Shown here: positions 16,006 to 25,593 of the stretch, piece after piece
Numbering within the stretch: the stretch's first letter is position 1
How the letters are laid out: every line of letters starts with the position of its first letter
From: an uncultured Pirellulaceae bacterium
GTDB lineage: Bacteria; Planctomycetota; Planctomycetia; Pirellulales; Pirellulaceae
Direction of reading: 5' to 3'
Length of the DNA: 64,000 nt
NCBI GenBank assembly: GCA_938083195.1
Contig: CALKCK010000019.1
Location: 80,777 to 144,776 of the forward strand
Position numbers and translations under genes: made by a program
Notes under the pieces: model-generated
What the model saw: the letters and a program-made list of their open reading frames with translations, nothing else
Told to the model about the DNA's origin: nothing
The model's database searches: none

Positions 16006-16977
16006 TCATTTCCCCAAAACGTATGCAAAAATTAACGGCGCGACGATCGATGCATCGGAGTTAATCATAAATCGAGGTGTCTCGGCAGCTAATTTGCTCC
16101 AAGTGATTTTTTCATTGGGTACGGCGCCTGAGTAAGAACCATAGGAAGTGGTTGAGTCCGAGATTTGAGCGAAGTACTGCCAGAGTCGGATGTCTTTTTT
16201 CAAATCTTGAATGATCGTGGGAACCGCGCAGATTGCGAAGTCTCCGGCAATCCCACCGGCAATTTGAAAGAATCCAATCGGAGCGTGAGCATCCGTTTCT
16301 AAATACCAGTTGACAAGATGTTCCATTTGCTCAGTCCCTGAGCGCAGAGCATGGTGCGATTGGATTTTCTTTTCAATGCAACGCGCAGCAAATATATTTC
16401 CGAGAGTGGAATCTTCGAACCCCGGTGAGTAAACCGGTATCTTTTTTTCAAAAGCTGCCAATAGCCATGAGTGGGACGGATCGATCTGAAAGTGAGGTTC
16501 CAGTACACCAGTTTCAAAGAGCTTGTAGAAAACCTCATAGGGGAACAGGCTTATTCCGTTGTCGGCATTCTCTGCACAGACGGACATGAAATTTCCTTCG
16601 ATATGTCGCATCACGGTTTCAGGAATACACGTATCGGTGACGCGATTGAATCCTTCTTCGAGGAGTGCGGTCTCGTCAGTCGGCGAGAGGTCTCGATAGT
16701 TTGGGACCACTCGATATTCATTGTGGGCAACCAGATTGAAGACATCTTCTTCCAAATTAGCACCCGTGCAGGAGATGGCGTGGACTTTGTCCGTGCGGAT
16801 CATTTCAGCCAGTGAAATTCCGAGTTCAGCGGTGCTCATCGCTCCGGCTAAGCTGACCAGCATTTTACCCCCGCCTTCGAGATGCTGTTTATAGGATCGT
16901 GCCGCGGCGACAGTTTCTCTAGCGTTGAAGTGTAAGAAATTCTGGTCCAGAAAATCAGAAATTGGGGAATTCGACAT
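16006..16977 (-). CDS. Deoxyhypusine synthase-like enzyme
   Basis: 323 aa member of the deoxyhypusine synthase fold family. Features are an NAD-binding-type CTGANLEEDVF (70-80), GGIAGDFAI (241-249), SGAVPNEKITWSKL with Lys295 at the position of the catalytic Lys of eukaryotic DHS (WGK motif), and the C-terminal SDASIVAPLIFAYVL. In eukaryotes the enzyme transfers the aminobutyl group of spermidine to eIF5A. Bacteria lack eIF5A, so this homologue probably moves aminobutyl groups between polyamines, for example homospermidine-type synthesis; that is inference. The agmatine-to-putrescine genes at the left end fit a polyamine role. It is convergent with the kinase-tubulin gene, 40 bp away. Confidence 0.85.
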   Translation of the reverse strand: MSNSPISDFLDQNFLHFNARETVAAARSYKQHLEGGGKMLVSLAGAMSTAELGISLAEMIRTDKVHAISCTGANLEEDVFNLVAHNEYRVVPNYRDLSPTDETALLEEGFNRVTDTCIPETVMRHIEGNFMSVCAENADNGISLFPYEVFYKLFETGVLEPHFQIDPSHSWLLAAFEKKIPVYSPGFEDSTLGNIFAARCIEKKIQSHHALRSGTEQMEHLVNWYLETDAHAPIGFFQIAGGIAGDFAICAVPTIIQDLKKDIRLWQYFAQISDSTTSYGSYSGAVPNEKITWSKLAAETPRFMINSDASIVAPLIFAYVLGK

Positions 16978-17255
16978 GGCAGTGACTTTTATCAGGGGGG
17001 GATTTTTGTGTTTAGATTGAGGGTTGGAGCCATCCAGTGCAAGCCCGGTAAATGCTAACTGGCGGATTGATCAAACGTGCTTAGCGGTACCAAAAATTGA
17101 GTAATGGGGGATGCACAAATGAAACAACAGGTTGCATCCTATCGACACGATGCAAAAAAGCATCAGTGGCAGATTAGTGAAATGTGATTAAAACCCCGCG
17201 TTTTTGAAGATTTAAGTGAGGATTTGGCTTCGGCACCAAGTTTGCAAAAGGAGCA

Positions 17256-18134
17256 ATGGAAGACTCAATCATTATCCCTGTAAATTTTTCGAAGAAACAA
17301 ACAATGCACGCCAGTCAACTCGCAGAACTTGGAAGTTGGATCGCACTTCATGCTGGTAATTTCATTTACGGCGAAAATCATCAGCCTTCACTTGCAGCTA
17401 CCAACTATTGGACGGCTTCTAAAGTACGGCTTCAGCGGTGGGTCGCTGCATTGAAGATGTTTGAGCAAGATTTTGCCAATTGCGACCCTGGCCATGACCC
17501 ATGGCCAGCATTTGAAATTGTTGTGCAGGAAATTTTATTATCGGAATTATTGACGCGGGTTTGGTCGGCGACGGTCATTACCCATGATTGGTATCATCAA
17601 CAAGATGAAATGCACGGAGTCGCTCATTCTGTTCATGTCGCCCATATCGAAGCCAAGAACCGGGCAATCCGAATTCTGCTTCACGCCCGACCAGAAAATG
17701 AGATCGTATTTGATCGGCTGAATCGACTGCGGCGTCGAGTGGAACGTTGGACAGATATGTTTTTGGGGCAACTTCCCAATGGCGAAAAAGCTTCGATTTT
17801 TGGTTTCGACCGTAATCGTGTTCTTGATTTCAATCGTGAGCAAGACGATGCGTTGGAATCTGAAATTGTGATGCGGCAACGCGTGATTGCTGCTTCATTC
17901 TCAGTCGACGTGATCCGAGATCAAACGCCTTATTCCGCCAATCCAGATCTCAATCGAGAATTGGCAGCTGGAATTTTAGACTTTTTCACTGCAGATCGAT
18001 TTGATTCAAATAGCATGCCCAAATCAACTCGAATGATCTGGATGGAAAAAGCTCAAATCGATACTCAATTGTTACTTGACGAACTCGTCGACTTTGAGAA
18101 CGAGGCAGAACAGCCTCGGTTTTCTCTCAAGTAA
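17256..18134 (+). CDS. Conserved hypothetical protein, soluble
   Basis: 292 aa with a strong ribosome-binding site (AAAAGGAG at 17246-17253, ATG 17256), so it is very likely expressed. I do not recognise a family. The sequence is helical and rich in Trp, His and Arg, with ITHDWYHQQDEMHGVAHSVH and NRLRRRVERWTDMFLG around the middle. There is no signal peptide or membrane helix. A His/Asp cluster (HDWYHQQDEMH) could bind metal, but this is speculative. It is divergent from the DHS-like gene and convergent with the O-methyltransferase. Confidence 0.75.
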   Translation: MEDSIIIPVNFSKKQTMHASQLAELGSWIALHAGNFIYGENHQPSLAATNYWTASKVRLQRWVAALKMFEQDFANCDPGHDPWPAFEIVVQEILLSELLTRVWSATVITHDWYHQQDEMHGVAHSVHVAHIEAKNRAIRILLHARPENEIVFDRLNRLRRRVERWTDMFLGQLPNGEKASIFGFDRNRVLDFNREQDDALESEIVMRQRVIAASFSVDVIRDQTPYSANPDLNRELAAGILDFFTADRFDSNSMPKSTRMIWMEKAQIDTQLLLDELVDFENEAEQPRFSLK

Positions 18135-18156
18135 AATGAGAACGTCGTCCCTGAGG

Positions 18157-19155
18157 TCACGCACGCTGGGCGAGAATCAGGCCCCAGTAGTAAGGCGTCG
18201 CTGGTAGGTGCGCGAATTGAACTTGGGCAAATCCACTCGACCGAAGTTCACTTTCAAGAACCAGTGGGTCGTGCAACCGTCCCTGCGAAGATCGCAAGCT
18301 TAATTCGAGGTTGAAAATGGCAAGGTTTTTGTCGCCGTTCTCTTGACCTGGAAAGATGTCGACGATGGCAAATTCACGATCCGGCTTGACAAGTTTGTGA
18401 ACTTGGCTGAAAAGTCTTTGGCAGGAACCTAAAGTCATTCGGTGAATTTGGCCGGCGATTAATACCAAATCAAAGGAATCGTTTTGAATCTCTTGAATGG
18501 AATCAAGGTCGAGAATGTTTTCTGCTTCAACGTAAGTGACTTCGTGTTCAGAACCGACACTGTCAATCGTTCTCCGCGCCCTCTGGATTCCAATTGGGCT
18601 GTCTAGGAGAGTGATTTGTGCTCCTGGATCTGAATGCGTCAGGGTTGCGGAGAAGATTGCTGAGCCGCATCCAATTTCGAGAATTCGCAGAGCTTTTCTG
18701 GAGTTACCAATATCGAGTGCTTGGGCAGCAACCATCGCAGTTGGCGTGAGCGTCCATTCTTCGCTAGTTTTGTTAGCAATGTAATCAATGTCCTCTAACG
18801 GGACTTCGTCGCAAACAGGAAGCGGGGCACCGGTCTTGGCGTGGAGTACAAGGTGTTTCCAGTATTCGTCCCCAAAATCGTAAAATCGATCAGGGATCAA
18901 CCTCGCAATCGAGGAGAGTGCGTAATCTTCGCCGTATTTTTCTACAAGCTCCGTTTCCGCTACGACATCCAATAGTCGGGAAAGTGCTTCCGGGTGAGCG
19001 CCCAGTTCTTCAGCGAGTTGAGCGGCGGTGCGTTGACCATTACGAAGTGCATTTATAACGCCGAGGTCGACTGCAGCACGAATTGCATGAGAAAGTGCAT
19101 TACGATGCTGGAGAGAAATAAAATCTTCGAGTGTTTTCTGTTGTGAACTGGACAT
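18157..19155 (-). CDS. O-methyltransferase family 2 (dimerisation + SAM domain)
   Basis: 332 aa. The N-terminal ~100 residues are a winged-helix dimerisation domain (VDLGVINALRNGQRTAAQLAEEL), typical of small-molecule O-methyltransferases such as hydroxyneurosporene or plant caffeate enzymes. The SAM-binding loop is RILEIGCGSAIFSATL near residue 160, followed by ITLLDSP. The usual catalytic His region appears as DLVLIAGQIHRMT. AAAGGA lies just upstream of the start. The substrate cannot be assigned; it is divergent from the PVC heme protein, 52 bp apart. Confidence 0.82.
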   Translation of the reverse strand: MSSSQQKTLEDFISLQHRNALSHAIRAAVDLGVINALRNGQRTAAQLAEELGAHPEALSRLLDVVAETELVEKYGEDYALSSIARLIPDRFYDFGDEYWKHLVLHAKTGAPLPVCDEVPLEDIDYIANKTSEEWTLTPTAMVAAQALDIGNSRKALRILEIGCGSAIFSATLTHSDPGAQITLLDSPIGIQRARRTIDSVGSEHEVTYVEAENILDLDSIQEIQNDSFDLVLIAGQIHRMTLGSCQRLFSQVHKLVKPDREFAIVDIFPGQENGDKNLAIFNLELSLRSSQGRLHDPLVLESELRSSGFAQVQFAHLPATPYYWGLILAQRA

Positions 19156-19207
19156 TGTTTCCTTTCTGTTTCAAACTATATTGCACACGTTCGAGGAGAC
19201 TTAATCA

Positions 19208-21775
19208 ATGCCACTCAGGTTAATATCTATGATTATTCGATTTGCACCGGCCAAATTCTTGTTGGTTCGATGCCAAAATAGCGTTTTTATTGCAATGCTG
19301 CTAATCCTTTCTTTGGTCTGTCTTGACGCTGGGGGTGTCCAAGCCCAGACGACCACAGCGGAGGATTTGAAATTGCCACCCGGTTTTCAAGCAGAGTTAT
19401 TATATAACGTGCCCAGTGAGCAAGGCTCGTGGGTTTCGATGACGCCTGATCCGCAAGGGCGATTGATCGCGTCAGATCAATACGGAAAACTTTACCGGAT
19501 CACTCCTGGAGATGGCGATTCTTCTAAGGTAGAAGAAATCGACTTGAGTATTGGATTTGCGCAAGGGTTGTTGTGTGCGTTTGACAGTTTGTACGTCGTC
19601 TCTTATGGAATCAGCCCCCCCAAAGCTAAGAAGGGGAGTAAGCCAGCCAAGAAGATAGAATCAAAGCCTGCGGGGTTGTATCGCGTGCGGGACACGAATC
19701 AGGATGACCAATATGACAGCGTCGAGCTGCTGCGTGAGTTTGTTGGAAAGTCGGAGCATGGTCCTCATGCCGTGATTCTTAGTCCGGACAAGAAGTCACT
19801 TTATATTTGTGCTGGTAACGCCACCAAGATTCCTGATCCAGAGACCACACGCGTCCCAAGATTATGGAAAGAAGATCAAGTGCTAAATCGGCTGCCGGAT
19901 GCCCGCGGGCATGCTGCTGGTCGTCTCGCGCCTGGTGGTTGGATTTGCAAAACCGATCCCGACGGAAAGTCGTTTGAATTAGTGGCGATGGGATTTCGAA
20001 ATGAATACGACATCGCCTTTGATCCCAATGGTGAATTGTTTACATACGATGCGGATATGGAGTGGGATGTTGGGCTGCCTTGGTACAGACCAACGCGAGT
20101 CTGTCATGTTGTCAGCGGAGGTGAGTTTGGTTGGCGGCATGGATCAGGTAAGTGGCCAGAATATTATCCGGATAGTGTTCCTCCAGTATTGAATATTGGG
20201 CCAGGAAGTCCGACGGGCATTGTGTTTGGAACGGGTGCGAAATTTCCAGCCGATTACCAAAATGCGTTATTCATCTCTGACTGGAGTTACGGCATGATTT
20301 ATGCTGTACGAATGTCTTCTAAGGGCTCAAGCTACCAAGCGACCAAAGAGAAGTTTTGCTCCGCACCGGCATTACCTGTGACGGACCTCGTCATTAATCC
20401 TGTCGACGGTGCGATGTACTTTTTAGTTGGCGGTCGTCGTTCTCAATCGGCGCTTTACCGTGTGACCTACGTCGGTGATAAGTCTGTCGCGCCAGTCGCC
20501 TACCCTGGGCTTGAGAGCGCGGTAGCGGTAAGACGAAAACTAGAGTCATTTCATGTTCCAGATGCTGTCGTAGACTGGCCGATGGTTTGGGAGAAGTTGG
20601 CAGATCCTGATCGAATGATTCGCTATGCTGCACGAACTGCATTGGAGTTACAAGCGTTTGATAAGTGGCAGGATCCGTTTTCCGCAACTCAACCACAGCG
20701 TGTGTTGGAGTTAATGACGGCGGTCGCGCGTTGTGGCGATGAACAAAGTCAGGCGAAGGTTATTAAGCAACTTGCGGCATTAGATTGGAATCAGCTTTCG
20801 AGGGACCAGAGACTCCACTTGATCCGAGTCTACGGTTTGACACTTTGTCGATTGGGTGAGCCGACCGAATCAACTCAAGCGTCTATTCGGCGTTTAGCCC
20901 AATATTTCCCAGTCAACGACGAACAAGTAGATCGCGAACTGGCCAAGCTATTAGTTGCTGTGAAGGCGGAGGGAGCGACTTCGAAAATCGTCGATAAATT
21001 ACTGACGCCCAGCGCCCAAGAGCCACAAATTGCTTATGCGATGATTTTGAGTGACGCGCAAACTGGATGGAATCCTGCTTTGAGGGAAAAGTATTTCCGT
21101 TGGTTTGCGGAATCTGCAAAAACCAAGGGTGGTAATTCATTCGGTGGATATATCAGTAATATCAAAAAATACGCGGTCGAAAAATTATCGAACCAAGAAA
21201 AACAGGATTTGGCAGAAGTGCTGGCTTTGAAGCCAGAGGTTAGTGATCCGTATGCGGACCTAAAGGCGAGGCCGGTCGTCAAAAAGTGGGGGATGGGAGA
21301 TTTTGTCGATGACGAAAACACTGTGTTTGCCAATCGAGATCTTGAAAATGGAAAGCAAATGTTTGCACTTGCCACGTGTTACAAATGCCATCGCATGGAA
21401 GGGCAGGGCGGGATTGTTGGTCCTGATCTAACACCGGCAGGCCATCGCTTTAGTACTCGCGATTTAATCGAGACAATCGTTGACCCGAATAAAGAGATTT
21501 CGGATCAATATGAGGCAACCATTTTTCAACTCGACGATGGAACAATGGTTACAGGGAGGGTCGCGAACCTGAACGGGAATCAATACATGGTTCAGGAGAA
21601 CATGATCGATCCGGGGAGATTCACAAACGTTCGAGTCGACCAAATCGAAGTGATGAAACCTTCTAAAGTCTCGATGATGCCAACGGGGTTGCTTGATACC
21701 TTAACGCGAGATGAAATTCTCGATTTATTGGCTTACATGAAATCGGTGGGGAAGAAGGCTGCCGGAAAGAAATAG
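19208..21775 (+). CDS. Secreted PVC-type heme-binding CxxCH protein (dehydrogenase-like propeller)
   Basis: 855 aa with a long signal peptide ending near GGVQAQ; GAGGAGA precedes the ATG. Residues ~50-430 resemble the sorbosone/glucose-dehydrogenase beta-propeller (GHAAGRLAPGGWI, FRNEYDIAFDPNGELF, GGEFGWRHGSG, PTGIVFGTGAKFP). A helical HEAT-like part follows. The C-terminus is a cytochrome c-like domain with CYKCH at 724-728 and MVTGRV/ILDLLAYM motifs of the planctomycete putative heme-binding domain (TIGR02603-like). It is probably a periplasmic redox enzyme passing electrons from a sugar or alcohol to its own heme; the substrate is unknown. Confidence 0.9.
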   Translation: MPLRLISMIIRFAPAKFLLVRCQNSVFIAMLLILSLVCLDAGGVQAQTTTAEDLKLPPGFQAELLYNVPSEQGSWVSMTPDPQGRLIASDQYGKLYRITPGDGDSSKVEEIDLSIGFAQGLLCAFDSLYVVSYGISPPKAKKGSKPAKKIESKPAGLYRVRDTNQDDQYDSVELLREFVGKSEHGPHAVILSPDKKSLYICAGNATKIPDPETTRVPRLWKEDQVLNRLPDARGHAAGRLAPGGWICKTDPDGKSFELVAMGFRNEYDIAFDPNGELFTYDADMEWDVGLPWYRPTRVCHVVSGGEFGWRHGSGKWPEYYPDSVPPVLNIGPGSPTGIVFGTGAKFPADYQNALFISDWSYGMIYAVRMSSKGSSYQATKEKFCSAPALPVTDLVINPVDGAMYFLVGGRRSQSALYRVTYVGDKSVAPVAYPGLESAVAVRRKLESFHVPDAVVDWPMVWEKLADPDRMIRYAARTALELQAFDKWQDPFSATQPQRVLELMTAVARCGDEQSQAKVIKQLAALDWNQLSRDQRLHLIRVYGLTLCRLGEPTESTQASIRRLAQYFPVNDEQVDRELAKLLVAVKAEGATSKIVDKLLTPSAQEPQIAYAMILSDAQTGWNPALREKYFRWFAESAKTKGGNSFGGYISNIKKYAVEKLSNQEKQDLAEVLALKPEVSDPYADLKARPVVKKWGMGDFVDDENTVFANRDLENGKQMFALATCYKCHRMEGQGGIVGPDLTPAGHRFSTRDLIETIVDPNKEISDQYEATIFQLDDGTMVTGRVANLNGNQYMVQENMIDPGRFTNVRVDQIEVMKPSKVSMMPTGLLDTLTRDEILDLLAYMKSVGKKAAGKK

Positions 21776-21802
21776 ACGTTCACTGCGGCGGGTGAGCGAG
21801 TC

Positions 21803-22423
21803 TTATTTCTGTGCAGAGCCGAGCGGTTTTAATTCAAACCGTTCGGTCGTTCTGGAATAGCCTCGTCCTCCCAAGCGCCCAATCGTATCTAATTTAGACG
21901 GATCGATTTTTTGATCGTCATCCAGAATGTTGTCCGCGATATTCATCAAGACGATTTTGCCGATGATAACATTGGCGGCGAGGGGTCCTTCTCCTACGGG
22001 AACGATTTGAATGACTTCGCATTCGAATTGAATTGGAGATTCCAAGACACCGGGGGGCTGAACCCTTTTGCTTGGAGTGGGTGTGAGTCCGACCTCGCTG
22101 AACTCACTCGTTTCGTACTGGAAATCACCAGCGGTTTCAACCATCGGCTGGGCGATTGCAAATGGTACGACATTAACGACAAACTCCCCGTTGGAGCGGA
22201 TGTTGACAAGGGTGTCTTTGGGAGATCCATCCGGGCGGTTTACTGGCGAGAACATCAGCGCTGCGGGGGCGCTGCAAACTCCATTGAAATAGCTGAAGGG
22301 GGCGAGATTTGTTACCCCCGTTGGCGAAACGGTTGACACCCAGGCAATTGGCCTCGGTGTAATTGCCCGAATCATGGTTGAGTAAACAAGCGATGCCGAT
22401 TCGGCTTCGGGGTCGATTAACAT
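21803..22423 (-). CDS. Flavin reductase-like FMN-binding protein
   Basis: 206 aa from ATG 22423, the normal start for this family; the frame is open to a TTG at 22489 that overlaps the upstream stop. It is a split-barrel flavin-binding domain: MIRAITPRPIAWVSTVSP, GVTNLAPFSYFNGVCSAP, NGEFVVNVV and a C-terminal GRLGGRGYSRT. Such proteins reduce free flavin with NAD(P)H or bind FMN for a partner. It lies just downstream of homogentisate dioxygenase and may be co-transcribed, hinting at a role in aromatic degradation. The actual partner is unknown. Confidence 0.85.
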   Translation of the reverse strand: MLIDPEAESASLVYSTMIRAITPRPIAWVSTVSPTGVTNLAPFSYFNGVCSAPAALMFSPVNRPDGSPKDTLVNIRSNGEFVVNVVPFAIAQPMVETAGDFQYETSEFSEVGLTPTPSKRVQPPGVLESPIQFECEVIQIVPVGEGPLAANVIIGKIVLMNIADNILDDDQKIDPSKLDTIGRLGGRGYSRTTERFELKPLGSAQK

Positions 22424-22479
22424 GATTTCAGATTCACGAATTGAGTCGTTTTTTTGAGTCCACTGGGGAAGAGGTTGAC

Positions 22480-23649
22480 CTAAAGCCAACTCATGGGGTA
22501 ACTAGGATCATCCATTTCCATTGCCTGCTGAGTGAGGAACAGAGGTCGGTCGGTGTCGTACATCACTGCCATTTCGTTAGTGAAGTCCATGCCCATACTT
22601 TTCATGATGGTTCCCGGATGGGGCCCGTGCGGAATCCCTCCTGGGTGAAGCGTCATGCTGCCTACATCGACTCCTTTGCGGGAACCGAATTCGCCTTCCA
22701 CGTAGTACAACACTTCATCGGCTTCGACGTTACTGTGGACGTAAGGTACTTTGACTGCTTTTGGATGGTGGTCGAGGTGCCTTGGCGCGAACGTACAAAT
22801 CACAAACCCTCTCATCTCAAAGGTTTGTTGATAAGGGGGTGGCAGGTGGAGTGTGCCGGTGAGTGGTTCAAAATCCCAAGCATTGAAAGTGTAGGGGTAG
22901 AGGAATCCGTCCCAGCCGACGACGTCGAATGGGTTGTTGGCCATAACGACACGTGTCAACTGGCTGCCGTTTTTGATCAGGATCGACGTTTCGACATCTT
23001 CGTCTTTTGAATCCAGTTCGAGCGGACTGTGAAAATCTCTTTCGCTGTAGGGTGAGCCGAGAAGCATCTGCCCGTCTTGATTGAGGTACTGTTGTGGAAT
23101 CCGGACTGGTCCGTTGCTTTCGATAATTAAATGGTCTTCTTGCGAAATGGATTCGCTAACGATGCGGTAATTGCACGTTCTTGGAATGACACAATAGTCA
23201 CCACGGCGGTAGGGAAGACGCCCATAGGTTGTCTCAATGTGCCCCTGCCCATGATGGATAAAGATGATTTCATCGGCAGCAGCATTTCGGTATATCTCAG
23301 CCTGTTGTCGGTCTGGGCGAACGCGGTACGCGGTAAGATCTTCGTTGAACATCATGGGGATGCGATCGGTGATGGGGTCACCGCCCCTCACAAGATCGCC
23401 AGATTTAATGTGGTGATGCCGCAGTTCCTGATCCGAGCAAGCATTAAGTTCGAGCTTGCCAACGGTCTCGGTTGAGACGACTCGTGTCGGGGGCCGACGA
23501 TGGTAGAGGATACTGTAAACACGATCGAATCCTTGTGTCGTTACAACGTGTTCATAGAACAGTCCCTCGTTCAAATAGCTTTCGCCCTTATTTTCAAATT
23601 GCATGTGGCGTTTAGGTGGAATTTCACCAAGGCGGCGGTAACTAGGCAT
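22480..23649 (-). CDS. hmgA: Homogentisate 1,2-dioxygenase
   Basis: 389 aa. Opens the ring of homogentisate to maleylacetoacetate in tyrosine/phenylalanine breakdown, using non-heme iron. Iron-ligand motifs are VHSNVEADEVLYYVEGEF and HPGGIPHGPHPG, giving the 2-His-1-Glu set in the C-terminal cupin. The N-terminal part shows IPPKRHMQF. It is shorter than the ~430 aa human-type enzyme and matches the short bacterial form. Other tyrosine catabolism genes are not in the window. The flavin-reductase-like gene follows on the same strand. Confidence 0.88.
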   Translation of the reverse strand: MPSYRRLGEIPPKRHMQFENKGESYLNEGLFYEHVVTTQGFDRVYSILYHRRPPTRVVSTETVGKLELNACSDQELRHHHIKSGDLVRGGDPITDRIPMMFNEDLTAYRVRPDRQQAEIYRNAAADEIIFIHHGQGHIETTYGRLPYRRGDYCVIPRTCNYRIVSESISQEDHLIIESNGPVRIPQQYLNQDGQMLLGSPYSERDFHSPLELDSKDEDVETSILIKNGSQLTRVVMANNPFDVVGWDGFLYPYTFNAWDFEPLTGTLHLPPPYQQTFEMRGFVICTFAPRHLDHHPKAVKVPYVHSNVEADEVLYYVEGEFGSRKGVDVGSMTLHPGGIPHGPHPGTIMKSMGMDFTNEMAVMYDTDRPLFLTQQAMEMDDPSYPMSWL

Positions 23650-23880
23650 AACGACAAACCGTTAGATAAAATGGATTACGATGCAGGGATCGATTCACGA
23701 TAGGTGAACCGAGTGCAAAAAACTTGGCCCCAACGTTTTGGGGTATTTTAATAATCGACCGAACCAAAACCCGGAATTTATCTTGGTTAGCGGGAATTGG
23801 CAACTTGTTTAATCGTCTGTAAGGTAACACAATCGTCCGTCGATCCGAATTTGAAGTTCCAATTATTGGACAGCTGGCCT

Positions 23881-24606
23881 ATGAATCTCGAACCAAATCA
23901 CAATCCAGTCTGCCTGGTGACCGGCGGGAGCAGCGGAATTGGCTTAGCGACGGCGCTGCTTTTGGCTAAAAAAGGCTACGAGATTGTGATTTGTGGCAGG
24001 CGAGAATCGAATCTACTGGAAGCAAAGCGGGCGATCGACGCAGTTTTAGACGGCCGCAAATGTTTGACGATCGTGGCTGATTTGGCAGATACAGAGCGAG
24101 CTTTGGCGGTGGCCGAAGAGACGCTGAGCCATTTTGGGCGAATCGATTTGTTGGTCAATAATGCGGCGGCATCACCGCTTGCGATGTTTCATGATATTTC
24201 GCCGGAGACATTTGAGACTACGATTAATACCAATGTCAGAAGCTTGTTTTATCTCACGCAGGCTATTTGGAAACAAATGAGAACTCAGCGGGCGGGCGTG
24301 ATCGTTAATATTTCATCCCTTTCAGCGGTTGACCCGTTCGAAGGATTAGGTTTTTATGGAGCTTGCAAGGCTTGGATGGATCTGATGACACAGGCGCTTG
24401 CCAGCGAAGGGGCTGAATTAGGGCTTCGGGTTTGTTCGATCCGCCCGGGAGCGGTGGAGACACCAATGCTCCGGCGATTGTTCCCCGACTTCCCTTCAGA
24501 GCAATGCGTTCAACCTCGTAAGATTGCTGAAGCGGTTTGGGGATGCGTTTCCCAACCAGAGAACTATCCAAGTGGCAAGGCATTTACGGTCACGGGCCAA
24601 TCTTAG
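23881..24606 (+). CDS. Short-chain dehydrogenase/reductase
   Basis: 241 aa from ATG 23881; the frame is open to 23797, but the family N-terminus begins just before VTGGSSGIG. Classic SDR features are the cofactor loop TGGSSGIGLA, Asp in VADLAD, NNAA, the catalytic Ser in NISSLS, and Tyr/Lys in YGACK. CGRRESN after strand 2 (Arg residues) favours NADP(H). The C-terminal KAFTVTGQS is typical of 3-oxoacyl-ACP-reductase-like SDRs. The substrate is not predictable. Confidence 0.9.
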   Translation: MNLEPNHNPVCLVTGGSSGIGLATALLLAKKGYEIVICGRRESNLLEAKRAIDAVLDGRKCLTIVADLADTERALAVAEETLSHFGRIDLLVNNAAASPLAMFHDISPETFETTINTNVRSLFYLTQAIWKQMRTQRAGVIVNISSLSAVDPFEGLGFYGACKAWMDLMTQALASEGAELGLRVCSIRPGAVETPMLRRLFPDFPSEQCVQPRKIAEAVWGCVSQPENYPSGKAFTVTGQS

Positions 24607-24639
24607 TTTGTTTATAATCACGAAAATAATGCAAGTTGT

Positions 24640-25449
24640 ATGATGCGCCTTTCTCGAGAAATTCGATTTTCGCTTGTTTCCCCGGATAACATTGGCACGT
24701 CTCACGCAAAGAATTCATGGGCGGGTTGGCCATCGACCAATACAGTGGTTCCCTCGCTCGTCATGGGTTGCGTGATCGAGGGTGAGCCCGATTCGGAATC
24801 AGGCTATCTCTGCGACGTTTCACTCATCGATGAGCTGTTGAGGTCGATCGCGACAGAGGTTCTGATTTGTCATCCTCAGCGTTTTCCAACCGGTGAGTTG
24901 ATGGCGCGTGGTATTTATCAGGAGTTTCTGAAGCGTTGGAATCATGCTGCGAGGCTAGTTTCAATTTCGTTGGCGACCAATCCGTATTTAGAGTTTTCAA
25001 TCATTTCAGAGCAAGATATGAACCTAACTGCAGACGATGATGTGACCGTACAGTTGACACAACAGTTCGAATTCTCGGCGGCACATCGGTTGCACTGTAG
25101 CCAACTTTCGGATGAAAAAAATCGGCAATTATTTGGGAAGTGTAACAATCCGGCTGGGCACGGACATAACTATGTTCTCGATATTACGCTGTCGAATCAG
25201 GTCGAAAAGCAGACTGGATCTATTTTCTCGTTGGGTCAATTTGAGGAAACAGTTAAAGAGAAAGTGATTGATCGACTCGACCACAAACATTTGAACTACG
25301 ATGTTGACTATTTTGCGGATTTGAATCCAACAGTCGAGAACATTGCTGCGGCAGTTTTTAAGTGGCTTGATGGCCATTTTGGAGAGGCAACACTAGAGCG
25401 TGTTAGAGTGTACGAAACGCCCAAGACATGGGCCGAGTGCAACCGATGA
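24640..25449 (+). CDS. 6-carboxy/6-pyruvoyl tetrahydropterin synthase-like protein with tandem domains
   Basis: 269 aa, twice the usual ~130. The C-terminal half (~137-269) is a complete PTPS/QueD domain: zinc ligands His149 (FSAAHRL), His174 and His176 (HGHNY), catalytic Cys168 in GKCNN, LDHKHLN (Asp214/His215) and Glu259 in VYETPKTWAE. The N-terminal half follows the same strand-helix pattern but lacks the zinc His and catalytic Cys, so it looks like a degenerate copy. Family members act in tetrahydropterin, folate or queuosine-precursor pathways; which one is unknown, since no queC/queE/folE is nearby. It lies 33 bp after the SDR, and some SDRs are pterin reductases, so a pterin pathway is possible. 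Confidence 0.85.
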   Translation: MMRLSREIRFSLVSPDNIGTSHAKNSWAGWPSTNTVVPSLVMGCVIEGEPDSESGYLCDVSLIDELLRSIATEVLICHPQRFPTGELMARGIYQEFLKRWNHAARLVSISLATNPYLEFSIISEQDMNLTADDDVTVQLTQQFEFSAAHRLHCSQLSDEKNRQLFGKCNNPAGHGHNYVLDITLSNQVEKQTGSIFSLGQFEETVKEKVIDRLDHKHLNYDVDYFADLNPTVENIAAAVFKWLDGHFGEATLERVRVYETPKTWAECNR

Positions 25450-25593
25450 TTTAGCTTGGATGACTAACTCATTTGAGGCGAACAAGATTCGTAACTGTGA
25501 TGAACTTTTCTTTGAGAATCGCCTGCAAACTCAGGGTTCATTGCTCGTGGGGAATTTTTTTGAAGAGATGCGAACACAAGAAAGTTCAACGCA

